This document shows positions 8,304 to 16,587 of a stretch of DNA of 64,000 nt, one piece after another. Each line of letters starts with the position of its first letter. Position 1 is the stretch's first letter. The position numbers and the translations under genes were made by a program. Source of the stretch: Aeromicrobium choanae (lineage in GTDB: Bacteria > Actinomycetota > Actinomycetes > Propionibacteriales > Nocardioidaceae). The notes beneath the pieces were generated by a model. The model worked only from the letters and a program-made list of their open reading frames with translations. It had not been told where the DNA came from and ran no database searches. The stretch is from the NCBI RefSeq assembly GCF_900167475.1, contig NZ_LT796768.1, forward strand, positions 310,001 through 374,000, read 5' to 3'.

Positions 8304-10424
8304 ATGTCGAATCTCCTCTACCGGCTCGGCCGGTCCGCTGCCACCCGACCCTGGATCGCCATCGGCGCCTGGGTCGTTCTCGCAGTCGTCGTCGTCACCT
8401 CCTCGGTCGCCTTCGGGCGCGATCTCGAGGAGAGCTTCGAGGCGCCCGGCCTCGACTCCCACCAGGCCTCGGAGCTGCTCGCCAAGGCCCAGTCCGACGA
8501 GGGCGGAGTCACCGCCCACGTCGTCCTCGAGGCCCAGGACGCTGCGGCGCAGCTGCCGCCGGTGGAGGCCACTCTCGAGGCACTCCCGCACGTGGTCGGG
8601 GCGAGCAGCGACGTCTCGCCGGACGGCACCGTCGCACTCGTGCGCGTGCAGTACCCCGCGATCGAGCACCTCGACGCCTCCGACCTGGAGAACCTCAAGG
8701 ACGCCGTCGCCGACCTGCGTGCCGAGTCGTCGTTGACGCTGGAGGCCGGAGGCGACCTGTTCTTCGCGTTCGAGGAGGCACCCACCGGGCTCGGCGAGGT
8801 CGCGGGGATCGCCGTCGCGATGATCGTCCTGCTGATCGCCTTCGGCTCCTTCGTCGCGATGGGGCTGCCGATCGGGATGGCGCTGTTCGGCCTGGTCATC
8901 GGCGCCACCTCGATGAAGCTGGTGACATACCTGATCGACATCCCGGCCTGGGCGCCACAGCTCGCGGCCATGGTCGGGCTCGGCGTCGGCATCGACTACG
9001 CGCTCTTCATGGTCACCCGGCACCGCGAGAACCTGGCCCTGGGGATGCCGGTCGCCGAGGCGGTCGGCCGAGCCTTGGCCACAGCAGGGCAGGCGGTGAT
9101 CTTCGCGGGCGGCACGGTCGTCGTGGCGATCCTCGGGCTGCTCGTCGCGGGGATCCCCTTCGTGACCGGCGGTGGCATCGCCATCTCCGCGATGGTGCTG
9201 GTGATGGTGCTCGCCTCGGTCACCCTGCTGCCGGCTCTTCTCGGGCTGGCGGGACACCGGATCAACGGACGCCGGCGCAGGCCCCACCGGCCGAGCACCG
9301 GCTGGTACCGGTGGGGCGCTCACGTGACCCGCAACGCCACGGCGTACCTCGTCGGAGGAGCCGTACTCATGATCGCCTTGGCCACACCCGTCCTCGCGCT
9401 CAACCTGGGCTTCCCCGACGACGGGACCAAGCCCGAGTCGAGGACCGAACGCCGCGCCTACGACCTGATCGCCGACGGGTTCGGCCCCGGCGCCAACGGG
9501 CCGCTGGTGATCGCCGTCGACATCTCCGAGGATGGGTCCGTCGTGGCGCCGCTGGCCACCGCGATGGCGGCCGACCCCGGCATCGCCTCGGTCGGCGAGC
9601 CGACCATCGACACCACCGCGGGCGTGGCGACCCTGGTGGCGCAGCCGACCACGTCGCCCCAGGACGAAGCCACCCAGGAGACCGTCGCGAGGCTCCGCAG
9701 CGAGGTCTTCCCGACCGTGCTCGACGGCAGCGCGGCGACCGCCCATGTCGGCGGCCAGACCGCCACCTTCGCCGACCTCGGTGAACGCGTGCAGGAGCGG
9801 ATGCCGCGCTTCGTGGTGGCCGTGCTGGTGCTGTCGTTCCTCCTGCTCACGGTGTTGTTCCGGTCGGTGCTGGTGCCGCTCAAGGCGGTCCTGCTGAATC
9901 TGTTGAGCGTCGGCGCGGCCTACGGCGTGCTCGTCATGGTCTTCCAGTGGGGCTGGGCGGCCGGCCTGATCGGGGTGGAGTCGACGGTGCCGATCGTGTC
10001 GTTCATCCCGCTGTTCATGTTCGCGATCCTGTTCGGCCTCTCCATGGACTACGAGGTGTTCCTGCTGTCCCGGGTTCGCGAGGAGTACCGCCGCCACGGC
10101 GACAACACCCGCGCGGTGATCGCGGGGATCGCCGGGACCGGGCGCACCATCACCGCAGCCGCGCTGATCATGGTGGCGGTCTTCTCGGGCTTCGTGCTCG
10201 GCAGTGACCCGGTCGTGAAGATGATGGGAGTGGGACTGGCCACGGCGATCTTCCTCGACGCGACCGTCGTGCGCCTGGTGCTCGTCCCCGCCACCATGAA
10301 GCTCCTCGGCGACGCGAACTGGTGGCTGCCGGGGTGGCTGGATCGGCTGCTGCCGGAGCTGGACCACGCGTGGGAGGAGACGCCGGTGGAGGAAGCGGCG
10401 GACCTCCCGCGTCAGCTTTCCTAG
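8304..10424 (+). CDS. MMPL-family RND transporter
   Basis: A 706-residue RND-type exporter with two repeats of one helix, a periplasmic loop and a five- to six-helix bundle. Each bundle carries the proton-relay Asp-Tyr motif: GVGIDYALFMVTRHREN in the first half and FGLSMDYEVFLLSRVREE in the second. I chose the ATG at 8304 (MSNLLYRLGRS) because GTGGAGG sits five bases upstream; the open frame runs 1.1 kb further back only as a shadow of the kinase gene. MMPL proteins export lipids, siderophores or hydrophobic compounds in actinobacteria. It is divergent from the two-component system, separated by 132 bases. Confidence 0.92.
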   Translation: MSNLLYRLGRSAATRPWIAIGAWVVLAVVVVTSSVAFGRDLEESFEAPGLDSHQASELLAKAQSDEGGVTAHVVLEAQDAAAQLPPVEATLEALPHVVGASSDVSPDGTVALVRVQYPAIEHLDASDLENLKDAVADLRAESSLTLEAGGDLFFAFEEAPTGLGEVAGIAVAMIVLLIAFGSFVAMGLPIGMALFGLVIGATSMKLVTYLIDIPAWAPQLAAMVGLGVGIDYALFMVTRHRENLALGMPVAEAVGRALATAGQAVIFAGGTVVVAILGLLVAGIPFVTGGGIAISAMVLVMVLASVTLLPALLGLAGHRINGRRRRPHRPSTGWYRWGAHVTRNATAYLVGGAVLMIALATPVLALNLGFPDDGTKPESRTERRAYDLIADGFGPGANGPLVIAVDISEDGSVVAPLATAMAADPGIASVGEPTIDTTAGVATLVAQPTTSPQDEATQETVARLRSEVFPTVLDGSAATAHVGGQTATFADLGERVQERMPRFVVAVLVLSFLLLTVLFRSVLVPLKAVLLNLLSVGAAYGVLVMVFQWGWAAGLIGVESTVPIVSFIPLFMFAILFGLSMDYEVFLLSRVREEYRRHGDNTRAVIAGIAGTGRTITAAALIMVAVFSGFVLGSDPVVKMMGVGLATAIFLDATVVRLVLVPATMKLLGDANWWLPGWLDRLLPELDHAWEETPVEEAADLPRQLS

Positions 10425-10688
10425 GCCTGTCGTGTCCAGGCTGCGCCTCCGAGACGTGCGAGGGCTCAGCCTGGACGACGCCCGGAAAACGAGGAGCACA
10501 AGATCGATGTCGAAGCACTCCGCGGGGGCGGTAGCCGACGCGCTTGGTCCGCCGACCGGAGGTCAGACTTCCGGTGAAGGTCCGGAAGTGTGATCTGCCC
10601 ACGCTGTCTCGGCCTCTTCCAGGCTCATCTCCTCGACTTGGGAGACGGGGAGGCGGACCACGTAGACGATGGTTGGAGGTGGTGTCGC
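10425..10688. other. Intergenic stretch with a hairpin and a possible short reverse-strand reading
   Basis: No convincing gene is seen between the MMPL stop and the next small gene. It contains an inverted repeat at 10434-10476. On the reverse strand, the frame of the 60-residue gene at 10689 continues past its TGA for 41 more sense codons to a TGA at 10563, including IVYVVRLPVSQVEEMSLEE. This stretch looks protein-like but has no good start codon or ribosome binding site. Confidence 0.4.
10434..10476. terminator. Inverted repeat after the MMPL gene, possible terminator
   Basis: GTCCAGGCTG at 10434-10443 pairs perfectly with CAGCCTGGAC at 10467-10476 across a 23-base loop, which itself has CGCCTCC facing GAGGG. 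It lies nine bases past the MMPL stop. There is no T-run, as is common for actinobacterial terminators. Confidence 0.5.
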
Positions 10689-10871
10689 TCAGTCCTCGTC
10701 GTCAGCCCACGCATACTCAGTGGCGATGTTCAGGAGCCCGAATCCCGTCACCACCAGCGTCACCGTGAACGCAATGCTGGCGAGGGGGCTCCCCGTTCGC
10801 TCCGACGCGACAAATGAGATGAGCATGACGGGAATCGTGAGCACACACAGTGTCTTGAGTGCGATCCTCAT
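10689..10871 (-). CDS. Small two-helix membrane protein, 60 aa
   Basis: A 60-residue protein from the ATG at 10871 (MRIALKTLCVLTIPVMLISF). Two hydrophobic helices (about residues 6-22 and 31-50) are joined by a short loop, and the tail is acidic, WADDED. Longer open frames upstream in the same phase are shadow-like. Nothing identifies a function. It sits divergent from the zinc-ribbon protein at 11031 and belongs to a run of lineage-specific small genes. Confidence 0.55.
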   Translation of the reverse strand: MRIALKTLCVLTIPVMLISFVASERTGSPLASIAFTVTLVVTGFGLLNIATEYAWADDED

Positions 10872-11030
10872 ACGGGACAGTTTCGCAGCCAGCTGGGTGC
10901 GGTGTCCTTCGCTCCACCCGGAAAGACGCGTGCATTCTGAGCCGGCTCTGCGAGGCGGTGACTGCATTCCGCCGCGTTCCGGCCATGTTCGCAGATTCCA
11001 GCAAGTGGATCCTCGTACATCAACATACTG

Positions 11031-11360
11031 ATGCTCATGGGACAGCAGGAGATCAACGAAGCGATGGTTGCTGCCAACGCTGCGGATGAGAAGGTCCGCC
11101 AACTGTTGGACAAGCTGAGTGTCATCGAGGACAGCTCGGATGACTACGAGTCCGAGGCCGCGTGGCGTGCCGCGCTCGACGCTATCGAATTCGAGAGCGC
11201 CAATGCCCAGGATGAGCGGGACGAAGCTGAGCGGGTTTTCCAAGCCGAGATCGCTGAAAATCTCGGCAGCGACGGCGACTCCCGCGGCACGTCCTATTGC
11301 TGCGGGATGATGTACGACCGCGGTGAGGACACGTGCCGGAGTTGTGGCGAGCCGCTTTAG
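11031..11360 (+). CDS. Hypothetical coiled-coil protein with C-terminal zinc ribbon
   Basis: A 109-residue protein. Residues 1-75 are rich in Glu, Asp, Ala and Gln (QEINEAMVAANAADEKVRQL and AQDERDEAERVFQAEIAE), as expected of an acidic helical coiled coil. The end carries Cys-Cys then Cys-x2-Cys (SYCCGMMYDRGEDTCRSCG), a likely zinc knuckle. Translation may begin at 11031 or at the ATG two codons on (MGQQEINE). The layout suggests a small adaptor or regulator; no family is recognised. Confidence 0.6.
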   Translation: MLMGQQEINEAMVAANAADEKVRQLLDKLSVIEDSSDDYESEAAWRAALDAIEFESANAQDERDEAERVFQAEIAENLGSDGDSRGTSYCCGMMYDRGEDTCRSCGEPL

Positions 11361-11556
11361 TCGCAGGGAACATCCGGGAACGCGGAACGTAACGAATTGA
11401 CCGGTAGGTACAGGGCCGGGCGCCGAGATTGGTGTCGGCGGGTCTGGCCGGGCCTGTTGATTGCAGGACAATCGGGCGTGACGACGCGGACTGGGGCAGC
11501 CGGTATTGGAGCATTTCACCGCGAGCGAGACAGGGAGTATGCCGATCTCAATCGTG

Positions 11557-12030
11557 TCAGCACCCGACATAGATGATGCCGAGAACCTCGTGGCGGAAGG
11601 TCCACGTCTCCCATCCAGTCCGGTCGGACCTGATTTCGAGGGTTCCATCGGAAAGCCTGAACGAACAATCCCCGGCAAACACCGGATCGGAGAATTCGGC
11701 CCCGAGTAGATGAACTCCGCACAAGTTCCAGACGGTGTCCTCGGCTCCGGCTTGACTCCAGTCCGTCTCAAGCACGCCCTCACGAATCCACATCCATTCG
11801 CCGACTACCGCGAGCGACCAGCGCTCCCCGATCAACACCAAGGTCCCGTTATTGAACTCGACCGCCTGGATCCGGAGCGGCACCAGAGTTCTCAACGCGT
11901 CCGTTAAGGAGGTGCCATTTGCCACGAGTGAAATCATGCCTGACCCGATTCGGTCTGCTCTGGGAACGCGTCCTACCGCCGCGAATGACTCGAGGAGTTC
12001 GTCCGCGTTCCTCGAGATTTTAGGGCCCAC
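11557..12030 (-). CDS. Hypothetical beta-rich protein (DUF6188-like?)
   Basis: A 157-residue protein with a beta-strand-rich second half: GVHLLGAEFSDPVFAGD, then FRLSDGTLEIRSD and WETWTF. This resembles small DUF6188-type proteins seen next to toxin and immunity genes, but I cannot confirm the family. An internal start at 11937 (MISLVANGTSLTDAL) is at least as likely as the ATG at 12030, giving 126 residues. GC is lower than in the housekeeping blocks. Neighbours are equally obscure small genes. Confidence 0.55.
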   Translation of the reverse strand: MGPKISRNADELLESFAAVGRVPRADRIGSGMISLVANGTSLTDALRTLVPLRIQAVEFNNGTLVLIGERWSLAVVGEWMWIREGVLETDWSQAGAEDTVWNLCGVHLLGAEFSDPVFAGDCSFRLSDGTLEIRSDRTGWETWTFRHEVLGIIYVGC

Positions 12031-12048
12031 CTGCGGGACTATTCGGAG

Positions 12049-12282
12049 GTGACCTCGAAATTCGCCGCGGTCAAGCAGGCCGGGTCGGTCGTGCTTGGCC
12101 TCGCGCTCGGGACGACGTCACTCATCGTCATCACCGCAGGGATCGTCTCGTTCATCCGTGATCCCGGAGAAGCCATGCTGCCGGCCTGCCTGGCGGTGGC
12201 GGCTTTCGCCGTGATTTCTTGGTTCCGTCGACAGCAGGAGCGGCGCGACCCAGGTGCCGCCTCACTCCGCGTCGATGACTGA
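12049..12282 (+). CDS. Small two-helix membrane protein, 77 aa
   Basis: A 77-residue protein beginning at a GTG at 12049 (VTSKFAAVKQ). Helices lie at about residues 12-36 (SVVLGLALGTTSLIVITAG) and 43-58 (LPACLAVAAFAVISWF), followed by a basic, RR-rich tail. GGAGG immediately precedes the GTG, closer than usual for a ribosome binding site, so the start is uncertain. It is divergent from the gene at 11557-12030. Function unknown. Confidence 0.55.
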   Translation: MTSKFAAVKQAGSVVLGLALGTTSLIVITAGIVSFIRDPGEAMLPACLAVAAFAVISWFRRQQERRDPGAASLRVDD

Positions 12283-12330
12283 GCATTCGGATCGCACTAG
12301 TTTGGGATTTGCCAAGCAGAGGAGAGCACC

Positions 12331-12912
12331 GTGGGCCAGGTCGTGATGTACAGCTCGGTCTCGGTGGACGGCTTCATCGCCGACGAGAACGATGAGCCCG
12401 GTCCCCTGTTCGACTGGTTGACCAGCGGTGACGTCCCGCTGGACGACAGCGGATTCCTCAAGGTGTCGCAGGCGTCCCACGACTACATCCGGCCCTACTG
12501 GGACGAGATCGGAGTGACGATCGCCGGCCGCCACGTCTTCGACCTGACGGACGGCTGGGAAGGGACGCCCCCGAGCGGCATCGAGCACGTGGTCGTCGTG
12601 ACGCACCGACCGCCGCCCGAGGGCTGGGACTCCAGCGCGCCGTTCCACTTCGTCGACGGGGTCGAGGCAGCGGTGGCCAAGGCTCAGGAGCTCGCGGGTG
12701 ACCGCTGGGTCGAGGTCGCCTCGGGCGACGTCGGTGGCCAGGTGCTCGCCGCGGGCCTCGTTGACGAGGTCCGCATGGACGTCGTGCCCGTGGTGCTCGG
12801 GTCCGGCAAGCGCTACTTCGGCTCGGTCGACGCGCAGCACCTGTTGGAGGACCCGGACGCGGTGATCCAGGGTGACCGCGTGCTCCACCTGCGCTACCGG
12901 GTGCGCCGGTGA
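12331..12912 (+). CDS. Dihydrofolate reductase-family protein (RibD C-terminal fold)
   Basis: A 193-residue RibD C-terminal/DHFR-fold protein. It starts at a GTG (VGQVVMYSSVSVDGFIAD) preceded by AGGAGAG. The first strand with SVSVDGFIAD, the segment AGRHVFDLTDGW and the later VEVASGDVGGQVLAAGLVDE followed by VVPVVLGSGKRYF are the landmarks of NADPH-dependent YyaP/YwjB-like reductases. The true substrate of this branch is generally unknown and it is distinct from folate-pathway FolA. Length is normal. It stands apart from the flanking small hypothetical genes. Confidence 0.85.
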   Translation: MGQVVMYSSVSVDGFIADENDEPGPLFDWLTSGDVPLDDSGFLKVSQASHDYIRPYWDEIGVTIAGRHVFDLTDGWEGTPPSGIEHVVVVTHRPPPEGWDSSAPFHFVDGVEAAVAKAQELAGDRWVEVASGDVGGQVLAAGLVDEVRMDVVPVVLGSGKRYFGSVDAQHLLEDPDAVIQGDRVLHLRYRVRR

Positions 12913-12937
12913 TCGACCCGAGCAGCCCCGGTGAGCC

Positions 12938-13465
12938 GTGCTGAAGTTCTGGAACCTCATTCGTCCAGGGAACGACCGGCCCACCCGCACGGCCATCGCC
13001 TTCGGCCTCGCGTTCGCCCTTCTGATCGGACTCGCCAGCTACTGGGAGTTCAGACAGTCGGATGACGGCACTCGAGAGATGGCCACTGTCATCGCTCGCC
13101 GCGAAGTCGGACCGAGCACCTGTTCAAACGGCAGCCGTGGGCTGGGTGGGGACCCGAGATGGGACGTCTCGTGGAAGTCGGAGAACCCGCCCCGTGGGCT
13201 GCCCACCGAGTTCCTCGAGGAGGGCACGTGCAACTGGAACAAGGTCGGCGAGCGGGTCGAGGTCATCAGAGTGACCAAGAACGGTCGGACGAAGGTGTAC
13301 CAAGACGTCATCCACGCCGGCCGCGAGTCGCTCGAGTTGGCGGCGTGGATGTTCGCCATCGTCACCGTCTTCGGTGTGCCCCTCGCCTGGCTCCAGTTCG
13401 GGCTCACGCGGTGGTGGCGTCGCCTCCGGGCCGAGACGCGCACGGAGAACCCACGATCCGTCTGA
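12938..13465 (+). CDS. Hypothetical membrane protein with extracytoplasmic loop
   Basis: A 175-residue protein from a GTG at 12938 (VLKFWNLIRPGNDRP). There is one helix at about residues 20-36 and a second at about 133-152. The loop between them contains two Cys (PSTCSNGS and EGTCNWNKVG) that could form an extracytoplasmic disulfide. The loop also has RVEVIRVTKNG, a small beta element reminiscent of DUF3592-type loops. That similarity is weak. It follows the reductase gene by 25 bases. Confidence 0.6.
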   Translation: MLKFWNLIRPGNDRPTRTAIAFGLAFALLIGLASYWEFRQSDDGTREMATVIARREVGPSTCSNGSRGLGGDPRWDVSWKSENPPRGLPTEFLEEGTCNWNKVGERVEVIRVTKNGRTKVYQDVIHAGRESLELAAWMFAIVTVFGVPLAWLQFGLTRWWRRLRAETRTENPRSV

Positions 13466-13508
13466 TCGACCGAACTCCGCCGAGAACGCCCCTCTCAGAC
13501 GGCGCTCG

Positions 13509-13769
13509 TCAGTCGGTGTAGTGGTATCGACAGGCGGCGATCCGCACATCGTCGCCGTCGACCTTGTAGACGAGTCGGTGTTCGTCGGTGATGCGCCGCG
13601 ACCAGTAGCCCTGGAACCCGTGCTTGAGCGGCTCTGGCTTCCCGATCCCCTCGTTGCCGTTCCGTTCGACATCGCGGATCAGCAGATTGATCCGCTTCAG
13701 GACCTTGCGGTCCTGTTGCTGCCACCAGAGGTAGTCGTCCCAAGCCGTCGAGCTGAAGACGACGCTCAA
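13509..13769 (-). CDS. yoeB: YoeB/Txe-family toxin (mRNA interferase)
   Basis: An 86-residue RelE-superfamily toxin. It starts MSVVFSSTAWDDYLWWQQQD and has the family core GKPEPLKHGFQGYWSRRI, TDEHRLVYKV and the C-terminal CRYHYTD, which supplies the His-Tyr pair of the YoeB active site together with the Glu and Arg before it. YoeB cleaves mRNA at the ribosomal A site when freed from YefM. It overlaps the upstream antitoxin gene by four bases. Length (84-90) and all expected residues look intact. Confidence 0.94.
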   Translation of the reverse strand: MSVVFSSTAWDDYLWWQQQDRKVLKRINLLIRDVERNGNEGIGKPEPLKHGFQGYWSRRITDEHRLVYKVDGDDVRIAACRYHYTD

Positions 13770-14017
13770 TCGAGCAGCTCCTGCTTCGCACCACGTCCGG
13801 CCTCAAGTTCCTCGATGGAACTCAAGAGGCGACGCGCGTTCGCCGGGCTACGCAGCAGGTAAGCCGTCTCCTTGAGGGACTCGTAGTCGTCGAGCGAGAC
13901 GATCACCGCCGGCTCGTGGCCGGCACGAGTGATGACGACCTCCTCGCGATCGTCCACGACGGAGTCGAGCACTTCGGCGTAGCGTCGGCGCGACTCGCTG
14001 TACGACATGGTCTTCAT
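13766..14017 (-). CDS. yefM: YefM/Phd-family antitoxin
   Basis: An 83-residue antitoxin that neutralises YoeB and represses the operon. The N-terminal DNA-binding part begins MKTMSYSESRRRYAEVLDSV and has EEVVITRAGHEPAVIVSLDDYESL, the typical Phd/YefM signature. The acidic C-terminus (ASTIEELEAG-like helix ending ELLD) would wrap the toxin. A strong GGAGG lies nine bases ahead of the ATG. The toxin gene overlaps its end by four bases. A palindrome just upstream fits autoregulation. Confidence 0.94.
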   Translation of the reverse strand: MKTMSYSESRRRYAEVLDSVVDDREEVVITRAGHEPAVIVSLDDYESLKETAYLLRSPANARRLLSSIEELEAGRGAKQELLD

Positions 14018-14034
14018 GACGACACCTCCCTCAG

Positions 14035-14050
14035 GTACAGAAAATTGTAC
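14035..14050. promoter_or_regulatory. Candidate YefM operator
   Basis: GTACAGAAAATTGTAC, an inverted repeat 18 bases upstream of yefM, has GTACA facing TGTAC. Known YefM operators in E. coli have a TGTACA core. The AT-rich centre may also be part of the promoter. Confidence 0.5.
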
Positions 14051-14089
14051 GCCAAGGGGCGGAGGGAACCAAGAGTCTGTTCAGAACCC

Positions 14090-14572
14090 CTAGAGCCTGA
14101 TCGTGTCGTTGTCGCCGAGGTCGGGCTGGGAGTCGGTGACGAGGCCCTTCACGAACTGGACGGCCGCGGCGACCTTGCCCGGGGACTCCCAGTACTCCGC
14201 CGTGGTGGCGTCGATGCGCAGGGCGATGTTGTCCTCGTCCTCGGGGCCGCCGGACATGAAGGCGCCGGCGGAGGCGTCCCACAGGTCCTCGACCTTGCCG
14301 CGGTTCTGCTCCACATGGGCGGTGCCGCTGAGCGACACCCAGCCGGCGTCGCTCGCATAGGCCACGTTCACGCGGGGGTCGGCCTCGAGCGCTCGCACCT
14401 TCTCGCTGCTGCGCTCGGTGAGGAACCACGTGGTCCCGGGGTGCTCGAAGTCCTGCGTGCCCATCGGGGTGGACACGAGGGCGCCCTCCTGCGAGACGTA
14501 GGTCAGCACGGCGATCCGGGTGTCGCGCATGATCGCCGTGACGGTCTGGGTCTGGTCGTCATGAGTGGTCAT
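14090..14572 (-). CDS. Pyridoxamine 5'-phosphate oxidase-fold protein (general stress protein 26-like)
   Basis: A 160-residue split-barrel flavin- or F420-binding protein. Its features are DTRIAVLTYVSQEGALVSTPM (here as strand one and two), TTWFLTERSSEKVRALEADP and VNVAYASDAGWVSLSG, matching the GSP26/YzzA-like branch of the PNPOx fold. The C-terminus DNDTIRL is also typical. Such proteins bind FMN or a related cofactor and are often stress-induced; their substrate is unknown. It is followed by the toxin-antitoxin pair in the same direction but separated by 73 bases with its own candidate operator. Confidence 0.85.
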   Translation of the reverse strand: MTTHDDQTQTVTAIMRDTRIAVLTYVSQEGALVSTPMGTQDFEHPGTTWFLTERSSEKVRALEADPRVNVAYASDAGWVSLSGTAHVEQNRGKVEDLWDASAGAFMSGGPEDEDNIALRIDATTAEYWESPGKVAAAVQFVKGLVTDSQPDLGDNDTIRL

Positions 14573-14627
14573 GCCTCGACCCTTGCACCCGCACCGGGTC
14601 GCCGCCTCCCGAGCGGGAAGCGGTCGC

Positions 14628-14918
14628 TCAGGCCACCTGGTAGGTCAGGCAGTCCGCCACGTCGGCGCCCGGGCCGACGCGGATCGAGTCCGCGTGACAC
14701 TCCAGCGCGTCGTTGTGGGTGCAGTCGGTCCGGTGGCACGCGCCGACCATCGCGGTCGCGGTGGGCAGGCCACCGGAGACGCTGATGTCGATGAACGTGC
14801 CGCAGCCGGCCTCGGCACCGGTGATGTTGATCGCTCCGGCGTGGCACTCGTGATCGGCGTTGTACGAGCAGCCTTCGACGGCGCAGTCGTGGACGGGTGG
14901 CAGTTCCTGGACGGTCAT
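14628..14918 (-). CDS. Cysteine-rich protein with two DUF1540 repeats
   Basis: A 96-residue protein from the ATG at 14918 (MTVQELPPVHDCAVEGC). Two copies of the DUF1540 pattern are visible: CAVEGCSYNADHECHAGAI and CHRTDCTHNDALECHADSI, each with three Cys and a following His-Ala/Cys arrangement likely to hold a metal. Between them is GCGTFIDISVSG. DUF1540 proteins are small, often stress- or sporulation-linked and of unknown role. It lies 55 bases before the PNPOx-fold gene on the same strand, so they may be cotranscribed. Confidence 0.85.
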   Translation of the reverse strand: MTVQELPPVHDCAVEGCSYNADHECHAGAINITGAEAGCGTFIDISVSGGLPTATAMVGACHRTDCTHNDALECHADSIRVGPGADVADCLTYQVA

Positions 14919-14991
14919 GGTCGCCTCCAACAGTGGTCCTGCCTCGACGGTACGACGATGCCCCTGTGGTGAGGGAAGACTCAGAACGGCG

Positions 14992-15085
14992 TGGTCTCGA
15001 TACGCCTCTCGCTGCGCTCGCGAGCTACTCGACCACCGGCACCTGAGCTGCTCGACCACCGGAACGGTGGCCGAGCAGCTCAGGT
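14992..15085. repeat. Intergenic repeat, copy 1 (left end plus long hairpin)
   Basis: It opens TGGTCTCGATACGCC and continues CTCGCTGCGCTCGCGAGC and TACTCGACCACCGG, as in the copies at 22644, 27725 and 55401. The right end is replaced by a near-perfect 45-base hairpin (15041-15085, 21-base arms with one mismatch, GAA loop) that runs into the gatB stop codon. The hairpin could end gatB transcription. Confidence 0.75.
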
Positions 15086-16587
15086 CAGGAGAGCTTCTCG
15101 AGGATCAGCTCGCGGACGCGGCCGGCGTCGGCCTGGCCGCGCATCTCCTTCATGACGAAGCCGATCAGCGCACCGGCGGCGGCCTGCTTGCCGTCGCGGA
15201 TCTTCTGCGCCGCGTCGGGGTCGTTGGCGATGGCGCGGTCGACCGCGTCGCCGAGCGCACCGTCGTCGGACACGACCTCGAGGCCGCGGGCGACGACGAC
15301 CTGCTCGGGCTCACCCTCGCCGGCCAGCACGCCCTCGAACACCTGGCGGGCCAGCTTGTCGTTGATCCGCTTGGCGTCGATGAGGCCCTGGATCTGCGCG
15401 ACCTGGGTGGGCGTGATCGCCAGCGCGGTGACGTCGGTGCCGCGCTCGTTGGCGGTGCGGGCCAGCTCGCCCAGCCACCACTTGCGCGCGGCCTGCGGCG
15501 TGGCGCCGGCCGCGATGGTCTCGGCGACGAGGTCGAGCGCGCCGGCACCCACCGTGTCGCGCATGTCGAGGTCGCTGAAGTCCCACTCGGCCTGGAGGCG
15601 CTTGCGGCGCTCGGCGGGCGGCTCGGGCAGCGTGCCGCGGAGCTCGTCGACCCACGCGCGGTCGGGCGCCACGGGGGCCAGGTCAGGCTCGGGGAAGTAG
15701 CGGTAGTCGTCCGCGTCCGACTTCTCGCGGCCGGCCGACGTGGAGCCGTCGGACTCGTGGAAGTGACGCGTCTCCTGCACGACCGATCCCCCGGCGTCGA
15801 GGATGCCCGCGTGACGGCCGATCTCGTAACGGACCGCGCGCTCGACCGAGCGGAACGAGTTGACGTTCTTGGTCTCCGAGCGAATGCCGAGGGTGTCGCT
15901 GTCGAGCGGCTTCAGGGACAGGTTGACGTCGGCGCGCAGCGAGCCCTGGTCCATCCGGGCGTCGGAGACGTCGAGCGCCACCATCAGGTCGCGGAGGTAG
16001 TTGACGTACGCGCGGGCGACCGCCGGGGCCTTGTCGCCGGGGACCTCGATCGTCTTGGTGACGACCTCGATCAGCGGGATGCCGGCGCGGTTGTAGTCCA
16101 GCAGCGAGTACTCGGCGCCGTGGATCCGGCCGGTGCTGCCGCCGACATGCAGCGACTTGCCCGTGTCCTCCTCCATGTGCGCGCGCTCGACCTCGATGCG
16201 GTACGTCTCGCCGTCGACGTCCAGGTCGACGTAGCCCTCGAACGCGATGGGCTCGTCGTACTGCGACGTCTGGAAGTTCTTCGGCATGTCCGGGTAGAAG
16301 TAGTTCTTCCGCGCGAAGCGGCACCACTCGGCGATCTCGCAGTTCAGCGCGAGACCGATCCGGATCGCGGACTCCACGGCCTTGGCGTTCACGACCGGCA
16401 GCGCGCCGGGCAGGCCCAGGCACACGGGGCAGATCTGGGTGTTCGGCTCGGCGCCGAACTCGGTGGAGCAGCCGCAGAACATCTTCGACGCGGTGTTGAG
16501 CTCGACGTGGACCTCGAGGCCCATCACCGGCTGGTAGCGGCTGAGCGCCTCGTCGAACGGGACGAGCTTCGTGGCGGTGGTGCTCAT
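15085..16587 (-). CDS. gatB: Aspartyl/glutamyl-tRNA(Asn/Gln) amidotransferase subunit B
   Basis: A 500-residue GatB, the tRNA-binding kinase subunit of GatCAB, which converts Glu-tRNA(Gln) and Asp-tRNA(Asn) to the amidated forms. The signature [18 protein letters not shown] is near residues 23-40, with Cys pairs (FCGC and CPVCLG) for zinc. The conserved [14 protein letters not shown] and the C-terminal YqeY-like tail domain ([20 protein letters not shown]) follow. The ATG at 16587 overlaps the gatA stop by four bases. The stop codon falls inside an intergenic repeat hairpin. Confidence 0.97.
   Translation of the reverse strand: MSTTATKLVPFDEALSRYQPVMGLEVHVELNTASKMFCGCSTEFGAEPNTQICPVCLGLPGALPVVNAKAVESAIRIGLALNCEIAEWCRFARKNYFYPDMPKNFQTSQYDEPIAFEGYVDLDVDGETYRIEVERAHMEEDTGKSLHVGGSTGRIHGAEYSLLDYNRAGIPLIEVVTKTIEVPGDKAPAVARAYVNYLRDLMVALDVSDARMDQGSLRADVNLSLKPLDSDTLGIRSETKNVNSFRSVERAVRYEIGRHAGILDAGGSVVQETRHFHESDGSTSAGREKSDADDYRYFPEPDLAPVAPDRAWVDELRGTLPEPPAERRKRLQAEWDFSDLDMRDTVGAGALDLVAETIAAGATPQAARKWWLGELARTANERGTDVTALAITPTQVAQIQGLIDAKRINDKLARQVFEGVLAGEGEPEQVVVARGLEVVSDDGALGDAVDRAIANDPDAAQKIRDGKQAAAGALIGFVMKEMRGQADAGRVRELILEKLS

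Noticed and set aside
8181..10499. Long minus-strand frame (772 codons) opposite the MMPL exporter.
   Set aside because: Low-complexity His/Asp/Arg/Glu-rich sequence; the plus strand encodes a well-defined MMPL protein.
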